Below are positions 57,679 through 64,000 of a DNA stretch of 64,000 bases, piece after piece (the stretch's first letter is position 1; every line of letters begins with the position of its first letter). This DNA comes from Nocardia spumae (GTDB taxonomy: Bacteria > Actinomycetota > Actinomycetes > Mycobacteriales > Mycobacteriaceae). The notes beneath the pieces were generated by a model that did not search any database, was not told where the DNA came from, and saw only the letters and a list, made by a program, of their open reading frames with translations. The position numbers were made by a program, and so were the translations under genes. The stretch lies in the NCBI RefSeq assembly GCF_020733635.1, contig NZ_JAJFZL010000001.1, forward strand, positions 6,138,001-6,202,000. The letters are read 5' to 3'.

Positions 57679-58065
57679 CCGCTCGTAGACTTCGGCCCTT
57701 TTGAAACGGTGACGTTACACACTGATTCGAAGGATGGCCATTTGGAGGGGAAATTTCCGGCAAATTCGGTGTGCCGCACGATATCCGACCCCTATCAGGG
57801 CTGGTGCAGCCGAAATCCGTTCCTCACCCCCGCAACTCGGCCGGTCCCACTCACCGGCCGAGTTCCGACTGGACGGTCGAGCAAACCACGGTGCGCACCC
57901 ATTTGGGCATCCGGACAGAGCAGACGCGCCATGTGTCCTGAACGACCTCCACGCACCACGGCCGTCCGTGATGATGCGCGAGAACGAGACCGGATCGACA
58001 GCGGCCCGGACGGATACGCCCCCGCATCTTCCGGCGCGCCCGGACGGGCCGCGGCACAAGCCGGG
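57679..58065. other. 387-nt spacer without a supported gene
   Basis: Between the roadblock operon and the SUKH gene. Open frames here lack any recognisable protein pattern or ribosome-binding site. It is the likely promoter region for the roadblock operon. Confidence 0.5.
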
Positions 58066-58638
58066 TCAGAAGGATTCGAAACTCGGCTGGACTGCTCGGT
58101 CGGCGATCAACTCGTCCACGTCCTGCGGCTCCAGGAATTCCAACTCGGCCCGGTCGACAACGTCCTCGGATTTCGGATTGCGTAGCCGGTCGACGAAGTG
58201 GAGCACGAATCCACTGAATGGGCCGTCGAATACTTCGGTGCCGACTTCGTGCACCATCGTCACGATCTTCCAGCGCTCCGGGTCCGGATCGCAAGGTAGG
58301 AAGAAGTGCTCGTCGCCGCTGTAGTCATAACCCCAGGAAATGAGCCCGCCTGGTTCGGGGTGGATCGGATAGGGCACGTCGTCGGGATCGTCTTCGCGCA
58401 ACTCGCCGAATGTTTCATGGATGGTCCGCATGCGCGGGAGCAGCGGACTGCTGGTTCCCTGCGGATGAAAGACCACCAGCTCTCCGGAAATCACACCGCT
58501 GCCGTAGGTATCGAGAAACGCCTTGAAGTCGCTCGGCAGCCCCGAGCCGATGTAGCTCTCGACCTCGGCCCAATCACCCGCGGGGCGACGAAGCGAGGGA
58601 GAGCCCAGCAGCCGCATGAGTTCGTCGAGATCCGTCAT
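58066..58638 (-). CDS. SMI1/KNR4 (SUKH) family immunity-like protein
   Basis: 190-residue soluble acidic protein with the SUKH pattern: the LPSDFKAFLDTYGSG motif near 37, GGLISWGYDYSGDEHFFLPC in the middle, and a C-terminal helix. SUKH proteins commonly neutralise polymorphic toxins. No toxin gene adjoins it, so it may be an orphan defence gene. ATG 58,638 was chosen for its GGGGA upstream; ATG 58,650 is possible. Confidence 0.85.
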   Translation of the reverse strand: MTDLDELMRLLGSPSLRRPAGDWAEVESYIGSGLPSDFKAFLDTYGSGVISGELVVFHPQGTSSPLLPRMRTIHETFGELREDDPDDVPYPIHPEPGGLISWGYDYSGDEHFFLPCDPDPERWKIVTMVHEVGTEVFDGPFSGFVLHFVDRLRNPKSEDVVDRAELEFLEPQDVDELIADRAVQPSFESF

Positions 58639-58800
58639 GTACTTCCCCATTCCATCGGCGATCGCGCGTGGTCAAGGTATCCGCGCGAGGCGGATCGCGG
58701 TGTGGGCCCGTTGCCAGGAATGAGAAGGACTCGCACACGGAACACCGGGACGAACGGCTTGCCCTTATCGACGGTTCTGCTGTGCGCGCGGAGTCTCCGA

Positions 58801-58866
58801 CGCAAGGAAGGGTGCGGACTCGGTGAGTCCGTACCCTTTCTCGATTCGATTGTCGCGCAACGCGCG
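58801..58866. repeat. Copy of the sequence downstream of rpsZ (left repeat)
   Basis: 66 nt matching 62,358-62,424 in the same orientation; the last 29 nt (from TCGATTCGATTGTCGCG) are identical, the rest slightly diverged. It contains a hairpin with 14-nt arms (58,808-58,821 and 58,825-58,838), a counterpart of the rpsZ terminator. No rpsZ coding sequence remains beside it. Confidence 0.82.
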
Positions 58867-58945
58867 GGGGCGACCGGCCAGCCCCTGCGCCCAGGAGCCG
58901 TGCCTCAAGGCGTGCAACACCCGTCTTGACGATCTCGGTGCGGAA

Positions 58946-59167
58946 ATGGCCAAACAGCTTCAACAGAAATTCCTCGAGCAAGCCACCGGAACCGACAACT
59001 CCATCGACGCCGTGATAGCGGACAACGTCGAAGTTGTGAAGAACATGCGCGAGGTGAGGGCGATCTCGATAGCGAGACTAACCGGACAGGACTACACCGA
59101 CGCGCAAGCGGTGAACTCGATCATCTACCAGGCCTCTAGCACCAAGGCAGCACTGCTCATCGCCTGA
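58946..59167 (+). CDS. Small hypothetical protein
   Basis: 73-residue, mostly helical, soluble protein (MAKQLQQKFLEQATG start; ends SSTKAALLIA). No family recognised and no strong ribosome-binding site, but its composition is unlike the Arg/Pro-rich spurious frames around it and the coding pattern looks genuine. Its 3' end overlaps that of the minus-strand membrane protein by 11 nt. Part of the mosaic next to the IS remnant. Confidence 0.45.
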   Translation: MAKQLQQKFLEQATGTDNSIDAVIADNVEVVKNMREVRAISIARLTGQDYTDAQAVNSIIYQASSTKAALLIA

Positions 59168-59447
59168 CCACGTGATGCAAAACAGGCAGTAGGACAAAGC
59201 ATAATGCCGCACCGACCAGTGCCACAACGATTCCCGATCCGAATTGGCGAGCCCTTCCGCCTACTGCATACAGAATGGCTACCACAAGGACCTCAACACC
59301 ATACAGAGGGACCAGGATGATGAACAGATATCCAGTGATGAAGGGGGTCACCACGTTTATGGTCAGTCCTGCGGCAGCAGTTCGGAAGGACACGGGGCCG
59401 AACCAGTGGGCACGTTCCGGCCATGGCTGAGACTGCTCTTGCCGCAA
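59157..59447 (-). CDS. Small two-helix membrane protein
   Basis: 96-residue protein with about two membrane segments (residues 27-60 region and 70-90) and a basic end. A TTG start is proposed because AGGAGG sits 5 nt upstream, the best ribosome-binding site nearby. It lies 9 nt after a truncated membrane ORF, suggesting a former two-gene unit. Function unknown. Confidence 0.5.
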   Translation of the reverse strand: MRQEQSQPWPERAHWFGPVSFRTAAAGLTINVVTPFITGYLFIILVPLYGVEVLVVAILYAVGGRARQFGSGIVVALVGAALCFVLLPVLHHVVRR

Positions 59448-59456
59448 CGGAACCTC

Positions 59457-59570
59457 CTACCTGGTCGTAAGATAGAGCAGGCCGATTACAGCTGAAGCGA
59501 TTACCCAGATGGCCGCGGCTGTCGTTGCGGCAAGAGCCATTCCGCGTATCGCGCCACGGGCCTTCCACCC
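59457..59570 (-). pseudogene. Truncated membrane-protein gene cut by the IS256 remnant
   Basis: The remaining part encodes a short basic stretch and one membrane helix ending LLYLTTR. The apparent 5' half of the frame (59,571-59,657) is antisense to transposase sequence, so the original start has been replaced. It was probably co-transcribed with the 96-residue gene. Confidence 0.5.
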
Positions 59571-59573
59571 CAA

Positions 59574-60037
59574 TACCCGAAGGCGGTCGCGAAGCTCACC
59601 GACGATGCCGACGTGCTGCTCGAGTACTTCAAGTACCCGGCCGAGCATTGGGTGCACCTGCGCACCACAACCCCGTTGAATCCACCTTCGCGACCGTCCG
59701 GTTGCGGACCAGGGTGACCAAGGGGCCGGAGTCGAGGGCAGCGAGGATGGCGATGGCCTACAAGCTGATCGAGGCAGCCCAGTCGCGGTGGCGGGCGGTC
59801 AACGCACCGCGCCTGGTCGCGTTGGTTCGTGCCGGTACGTTGTTCCACAAGGGCAAGCTCCTCGAACGACCCGTCGACATCACCCCCGATCCGTCACCTG
59901 AGCCGCCGGTGTCCGAGGTCGCCCGACCAGGCACGAACCCATCCGGGCAAGTGTCACCGACACGTCACGTCCTCACTGGAGAACCACCCTCGACGGGTGA
60001 GGCGGGCTACCCCTGTCTCCGTCAGAGTCGGCGTTGT
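59574..60037 (+). pseudogene. IS256-family transposase remnant, frameshifted
   Basis: C-terminal part of an IS256/mutator-type transposase: YPKAVAKLTDDADVLL...YPAEHWVHLRTT in one frame, then NPVESTFATVRLRTRVTKG...KLIEAAQSRWRAVNAP...LVRAG in the next. One base appears lost in CGCACCACAACCCC near 59,665, breaking the conserved H-L-R-T-T-N-P-[IV]-E-S motif. The catalytic N-terminal two thirds is absent, so it is inactive. No terminal inverted repeats were identified. Confidence 0.85.
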
Positions 60038-60065
60038 TGAGCAGCGACACACGGATGGAGCAGGC

Positions 60066-61520
60066 ATGACCGAGGCGGCGAACGTGACGACGGCCGGCGA
60101 TACTCGAGAGGGCGAACCTGCGTCGCCGCCGCTGTTGCGGCAGATCAACGGTGGCCGCTGGTTCGAGCAGGCCGAGGCGGAGGCGCTGCGGGCGGAGCTG
60201 TTCTACCAGCGCGCGGTGCACGCCTACACCACGATGCTTCCCGCGTTGAACGTGATCGGGATGCGCGACGGGTCGGAGGCCGCGTTCGGGAAGGGGTACC
60301 ACGTCCTGCCGATCTGGAAGGACCGGATGGACAGTCGCACCTGGGTCCCCACACCCAACGCGGACGTCATTTACGCGATGAGCTACCTCGACCTGGCACG
60401 GACCGGACCACTGGTGGTCAACGCGCCGGCGAACGTCATCGGCATGTTCACCGACTTCTTCCAGCGCACTCTCACCGACGTCGGCGCGGTCGGTCCCGAC
60501 CGCGGCCGCGGTGGGCTGTTTCTGCTGCTCCCGCCGAACTACGACGGGCACGTCCCGGCCGGGTACTACACGTTCGAGTCCTCGACCTACAACGTTTTCC
60601 TGTTCTTCCGCACCGTCATGGGACAGGGCGACGGAGAACCCGACCCGTCGGCCGGTGTCGCCGTGGCCGAACGCACCCGTATCTACCCGCTGTGGGAGGA
60701 GGAGAAGGACGTGCCGGCGATGGAGTTCCCCAACGCCAGCGGCCTGCGGGTGAACATGATGTACCCGACCGACTTCTCCTTCTGGACCAAGCTCAAGGAG
60801 TTCGTCGACTACGAGCCGGTCGCGGCGATCACTCCGGAGTTGCGCGGCGTGCTGGCCTCGATCGGCATCGTCCAGAACCGTCCGTTCGCACCGACCGACT
60901 GGCAGCGCACCCAGCTCGACCGCGCCGTCATCGACGCCCCGAAGATGATCCTCGCGAGCGCTCAACTCGGCCGCGCGGACGACCGCCACCTCTATTACGA
61001 GGACCGGCAGTGGGAGGTCGCGTGGGCCGGCGCCACCGCGGAGTGGATGCAGCAGTCCTACCTCGACATCGACGCCCGTGCGCGGTTCTTCCAGTACGCC
61101 TACTCGTCGGCCCCGGCGATGAATATCCACACCACCGGCGCCGGCGCCAAGTACCCGTACGCGATCCGCGACCGGGACGGTGAGTTCCTCGACGGATCGC
61201 ACACCTACAAGCTGCACCTGCCGCCCAACCCCCCGGCTGGCTTGTTCTGGGCGGCGACCGCCTACAACGTCACCGACGGCACCATGCCCGAAACCGACGA
61301 GCTGTTGCCCTCGACGAACGGCTACTACGACATACCGAAGAACGAGGACGGTTCGATCGACCTGTGGTTCGGGCCGGAGCAGCCCGACGGAGTGGCCGAC
61401 GCAGCGTTTGTGAAGGTGATCCCTGGCCGCCACTTCGTCGGCTGTTTCCGGCTGTACGGTACTGGCGTCGAGTTCTACGACCAGTCCTGGAAGCCGGATG
61501 ATTTCGTGAAGACGACCTGA
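60066..61520 (+). CDS. DUF1254/DUF1214-domain protein
   Basis: 484-residue protein. DUF1254 occupies about 45-180 (YQRAVHAYTTMLPALN; TPNADVIYAMSYLDL), and DUF1214 is C-terminal (SHTYKLHLPPNPPAGLFWAATAYNVTDG; ending FVGCFRLYGTGVEFYDQSWKPDD). No signal peptide is visible, unlike many family members. Biochemical function is not established. ATG with GGAG 5 nt upstream. The same frame is open back into the IS remnant, but the earlier part is not conserved. Confidence 0.9.
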   Translation: MTEAANVTTAGDTREGEPASPPLLRQINGGRWFEQAEAEALRAELFYQRAVHAYTTMLPALNVIGMRDGSEAAFGKGYHVLPIWKDRMDSRTWVPTPNADVIYAMSYLDLARTGPLVVNAPANVIGMFTDFFQRTLTDVGAVGPDRGRGGLFLLLPPNYDGHVPAGYYTFESSTYNVFLFFRTVMGQGDGEPDPSAGVAVAERTRIYPLWEEEKDVPAMEFPNASGLRVNMMYPTDFSFWTKLKEFVDYEPVAAITPELRGVLASIGIVQNRPFAPTDWQRTQLDRAVIDAPKMILASAQLGRADDRHLYYEDRQWEVAWAGATAEWMQQSYLDIDARARFFQYAYSSAPAMNIHTTGAGAKYPYAIRDRDGEFLDGSHTYKLHLPPNPPAGLFWAATAYNVTDGTMPETDELLPSTNGYYDIPKNEDGSIDLWFGPEQPDGVADAAFVKVIPGRHFVGCFRLYGTGVEFYDQSWKPDDFVKTT

Positions 61521-61612
61521 CCCTCAATCGAAGCCCAGATCCACAGGATTTGACGATTCCTCTCATGGGTGACTCGCAGCCCGCAACTCCATACCGTGGC
61601 TACGATCGAAGC

Positions 61613-62266
61613 ATGTCGCATCCGCGCGTCGAACGACCCGATCTTCCCGAATACATGACGTGGGAAGAACTCGAACAATTGCCTGACGAGGTCGCCGGCC
61701 AGATCGAGCTGTGGGAAGGTCGTGTCGTCTGGTTGCGGAGGGGCCCGGCCGAGCATCAGGAGTTCACCAATCTCCTGTGGAGTGGACTGCGCCGGTGCGC
61801 TCGGGAAGCGATGTCCGCGGACCCGGAGCAGTGCTGGCGAGCCCACACCGAGACGAACGTCTTCTTCGGATCGACGGAGAAATCGGACTTCGTCACACCG
61901 GATTTTCTCGTCGCCCGCTGCCTGCCGAACCCCTATCAGGATATCCGTGCCGCAGATGTCCTGCTGGTCGGCGAGGTGCTGTCTCCGTCCAATTCGCAAA
62001 CCGACATGGAAGACAAGCGGGCCCGCTATGCGCGCGGAGGGATCCCCTGGTACTGGGAGGTCACCCTGGAACGCGAGAAGAGCGCGATAGCCATGATCCG
62101 GATATTCGCGCTCGAACGAACCCACGGCGCCCTGCCCGCCGGCGTCCATCCCCTGTATCCGGCCAACTACCTGCTCACGGCCAAATGGACACCGAAGGAC
62201 TCAGCAGCGATCGACACGGAATTCCCCTTCCTCATTCGCATCCCGTGGTCAGATCTCGAATTCTGA
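61613..62266 (+). CDS. Uma2 family (DUF820) putative endonuclease
   Basis: 217-residue protein with the Uma2 PD-(D/E)xK-type core: D97 (TPDFLVAR), E121 (VGEVLSPSN) and K135, with the usual Y-A-x-G-I-PWYWEV segment after it. The N-terminus has the MTWEELEQLPD pattern common in the family. Its real role is unknown. ATG at MSHPRVE; an upstream in-frame start would add 21 residues. It follows the DUF1254 gene by 92 nt. Confidence 0.88.
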   Translation: MSHPRVERPDLPEYMTWEELEQLPDEVAGQIELWEGRVVWLRRGPAEHQEFTNLLWSGLRRCAREAMSADPEQCWRAHTETNVFFGSTEKSDFVTPDFLVARCLPNPYQDIRAADVLLVGEVLSPSNSQTDMEDKRARYARGGIPWYWEVTLEREKSAIAMIRIFALERTHGALPAGVHPLYPANYLLTAKWTPKDSAAIDTEFPFLIRIPWSDLEF

Positions 62267-62287
62267 ATCGTGGTCGACGAACGCGTA

Positions 62288-62312
62288 TGTAAGGTTGTCG
62301 CACAACCTTACA
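62288..62312. terminator. AT-rich inverted repeat after the Uma2 gene
   Basis: Perfect 11-bp arms TGTAAGGTTGT and ACAACCTTACA with a 3-nt loop, 22 nt after the Uma2 stop, plus a third half-copy (AAGGTTGTC) at 62,331. It probably terminates Uma2 transcription; the low GC content sets it apart from other terminators here. Confidence 0.6.
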
Positions 62313-62357
62313 TAGGGCTTGTTCGTATCAAAGGTTGTCAGCACGAGCAGACCTCAA

Positions 62358-62424
62358 CGCAAGAAAAGGTACGGACTCGGCCGAGCCCGTACCTTTCCTC
62401 GATTCGATTGTCGCGCAACGCGCG
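62358..62424. repeat. Sequence downstream of rpsZ (right repeat)
   Basis: Counterpart of 58,801-58,866; see that entry. It starts 24 nt past the rpsZ stop. The two copies bracket 3.5 kb that contains the IS256 remnant, DUF1254 and Uma2 genes. Confidence 0.82.
62365..62396 (-). terminator. Intrinsic terminator of the rplN-rplX-rplE-rpsZ transcript
   Basis: 16-bp arms with one mismatch, outer part AAAGGTACGG / CCGTACCTTT, followed on minus by TTTTCTT. It lies 52 nt past rpsZ. A complete terminator here means the two halves of the spc operon are separate transcripts. Confidence 0.85.
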
Positions 62425-62447
62425 TGCGCTACCTCAGTAGCGCGAGC

Positions 62448-62633
62448 TCACCAGGAGCTCTTGTGCACGCCCGGCAGCTCACCGCGGTGCGCCATTTCAC
62501 GGACGCAGACGCGGCACAGGCCGAACTTGCGGTAGACCGCGCGGGGGCGGCCGCAACGCTGGCAGCGGGTGTAGCCACGAACGGCGAACTTCGGCTTCGC
62601 GGCGGCTTTGTTGACGAGAGCTTTCTTAGCCAT
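62448..62633 (-). CDS. rpsZ: 30S ribosomal protein S14, zinc-binding type Z
   Basis: 61 residues, the short S14 form with the zinc ligands CQRC and CRVC. It ends GVHKSSW. Start at [16 protein letters not shown], 4 nt from the rplE stop. Encoded with rplE, not next to rpsH as is usual. Confidence 0.96.
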   Translation of the reverse strand: MAKKALVNKAAAKPKFAVRGYTRCQRCGRPRAVYRKFGLCRVCVREMAHRGELPGVHKSSW

Positions 62634-62637
62634 GTGC

Positions 62638-63210
62638 TCAGTTCTCCTTGAACGGGAAGCCGAGGTGCTTGAGCAGGGCGCGGCCCTCCTCATCGTTGGT
62701 CGCGGTGGTGACGACCGTGATGTCCATACCGCGCGGACGGTCGATGGAGTCCACGTCGATCTCGTGGAACATCGACTGCTCGCTCAGGCCGAACGTGTAG
62801 TTGCCGTTGCCGTCGAACTGCTTCGGCGACAGGCCGCGGAAGTCGCGGATACGGGGCAGCGCGATGGACACCAGGCGGTCCAGGAACTCCCACATGCGGT
62901 CGCCACGCAGGGTGACGCGCGCACCGATCGGCATGCCCTCGCGCAGCTTGAACTGCGCGATGGACTTACGGGCCTTACGGATCTCCGGCTTCTGACCGGT
63001 GATCAGGGCCAGGTCGTTGACGGCGCCGTTGATCAGCTTGGCGTCGCGGGCGGCGTCACCGACACCCATGTTGACGACGACCTTCACCACGCCCGGGATC
63101 TGCATCACGTTGGCGTAGTCGAACTCGCTGTTCAGCGCGTCCTTGATCTCCGCGCGGTAGCGCAGCTTCAGACGCGGAGCGATCTTCTCTGTGTTCTCTG
63201 CGGTGGTCAT
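62638..63210 (-). CDS. rplE: 50S ribosomal protein L5
   Basis: 190 residues, complete L5 ([37 protein letters not shown]), which contacts 5S rRNA. The start is 2 nt after rplX. Confidence 0.97.
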   Translation of the reverse strand: MTTAENTEKIAPRLKLRYRAEIKDALNSEFDYANVMQIPGVVKVVVNMGVGDAARDAKLINGAVNDLALITGQKPEIRKARKSIAQFKLREGMPIGARVTLRGDRMWEFLDRLVSIALPRIRDFRGLSPKQFDGNGNYTFGLSEQSMFHEIDVDSIDRPRGMDITVVTTATNDEEGRALLKHLGFPFKEN

Positions 63211-63212
63211 GC

Positions 63213-63527
63213 TCAGATGTCCTTCCCGTTGCGACGGGAGATGCGCACCCGCTTGCCGTTCTCGTCGGTGCGGTAACCCACCCGGGTCGGCTTGCCGTCG
63301 GAGTCGACAACCATCACGTTGGACACGTGGATGGGCGCCTCCTGGGTCACGATGCCGCCGGAGCTGGCGCCGCGCTGGTTCGCGGAGTTCGCGACGTGCT
63401 TCTTGATCCGGTTCACGCCCTCGACCAGGACCCGGTTCTGCTGCGGGTAGGCCTGGATGACCTTGCCCTTGGCGCCCTTGTCCTTACCCGAGACGACGAT
63501 CACGGTGTCGCCCTTGTGCACCTTCAT
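63213..63527 (-). CDS. rplX: 50S ribosomal protein L24
   Basis: 104 residues with the KOW motif at the N-terminus ([22 protein letters not shown]). One base separates its start from the rplN stop. Confidence 0.97.
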   Translation of the reverse strand: MKVHKGDTVIVVSGKDKGAKGKVIQAYPQQNRVLVEGVNRIKKHVANSANQRGASSGGIVTQEAPIHVSNVMVVDSDGKPTRVGYRTDENGKRVRISRRNGKDI

Positions 63528-63528
63528 G

Positions 63529-63897
63529 TCAGAGCACCTCCGGGGCCAGCGAAACGATCTTCATGAAACGCTTGTCGCGCAGCTCACGGCCGACGGGGCC
63601 GAAGATGCGGGTGCCACGCGGATCGTTGTCCGCCTTGATCAGCACAGCAGCGTTCTCGTCGAACTTGATGTACGAACCGTCGGCGCGCCGGCGCTCCTTG
63701 ACGGTGCGCACGACGACCGCCTTGACGACATCACCCTTCTTGACGTTGCCGCCGGGGATGGCGTCCTTGACGGTGGCGACGATGACATCGCCGATACCGG
63801 CATAGCGACGCGACGACCCGCCGAGCACGCGGATGCACAGAATCTCCTTGGCACCCGTGTTGTCGGCGACGCGCAGCCGCGACTCCTGCTGAATCAC
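63529..63897 (-). CDS. rplN: 50S ribosomal protein L14
   Basis: 122 residues, complete L14. GTG start at [15 protein letters not shown], with GGAGGAG upstream. First gene of the visible half operon; 63,898-64,000 upstream holds the leader and perhaps the promoter. Confidence 0.97.
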   Translation of the reverse strand: MIQQESRLRVADNTGAKEILCIRVLGGSSRRYAGIGDVIVATVKDAIPGGNVKKGDVVKAVVVRTVKERRRADGSYIKFDENAAVLIKADNDPRGTRIFGPVGRELRDKRFMKIVSLAPEVL

Positions 63898-64000
63898 TTC
63901 AGCTCCTCCTAGACCTGGACGTAATGCACGCCGGATTACCGACCCGACGGGCATGGTCAGTTGCCCCTCAAAACGCGCGCCTGCCAGCGGCGATAGATAC

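Noticed and set aside
57715..58059. 114-codon minus frame between roadblock and SUKH genes
   Set aside because: No ribosome-binding site, odd Cys/Arg-rich composition, no domain pattern.
59829..60065. Upstream extension of the DUF1254 protein
   Set aside because: It is in frame, but this part overlaps the IS256 remnant in another frame and has no conserved sequence; ATG 60,066 has a ribosome-binding site.

Overview
The window is very GC-rich. It carries PE/PPE proteins, EspG chaperones, a complete ESX-type (type VII, T7SS) secretion core, actinobacterial ribosomal operons and an IS256 remnant. This combination points to a mycolic-acid actinobacterium, most likely Nocardia (genus is an inference). 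No tRNA, rRNA, CRISPR array or intact insertion sequence was seen.

Region 1 (1-12,700) holds the ESX core. eccD, mycP and eccC run on the minus strand (eccC continues past the left edge), eccA on plus, eccB on minus and eccE on plus, followed by two WXG100 (Esx) genes on minus. The strand alternation is unlike the mostly co-directional mycobacterial loci. Region 2 (12,800-16,550) is a minus-strand substrate operon: EspC-like, an Ala-rich protein, PE, PPE, EspG. Regions 3-5 (16,650-47,230) are three effector cassettes built from the same parts: WXG100-like small proteins, YbaB/EbfC-family proteins, proteins with a CpnT-like WXG100/hydrophobic N-terminus, low-complexity substrates with a shared C-terminal tail, and EspG-like chaperones overlapping the substrate genes. 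The centrepiece is a 5,363-residue protein (22,063-38,154). It carries a papain-like Tox-PL domain (C936/H1018/D1034), a HExxH metallopeptidase-like domain plus a second copy that has lost the glutamate, about six copies of a recurring module, a His-rich stretch and an unrecognised C-terminal domain. A probable immunity protein follows it directly. dtd and a DUF6924-like gene sit between cassettes, next to an internally deleted dtd copy.

Region 6 (47,350-54,240) has a membrane protein, a small zinc-ribbon protein, then map-adk-secY and rplO-rpmD-rpsE-rplR-rplF-rpsH, all minus strand. Region 7 (54,240-62,450) is an 8.2-kb accessory segment: a DUF1275 membrane protein, a roadblock/LC7 operon, a SUKH immunity-like protein, a broken IS256 transposase, a DUF1254 protein and a Uma2 nuclease. 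It separates rpsH from rpsZ. Region 8 (62,450-63,900) is rpsZ-rplE-rplX-rplN. The spc ribosomal operon is therefore split, and a copy of the rpsZ terminator region inside the segment records a past duplication.

Functionally, the Ecc proteins would form the inner-membrane channel and motors, MycP the periplasmic protease, and EccA with the EspG proteins the cytosolic chaperone system. The Esx, PE, PPE, EspC-like and cassette proteins are the likely cargo.
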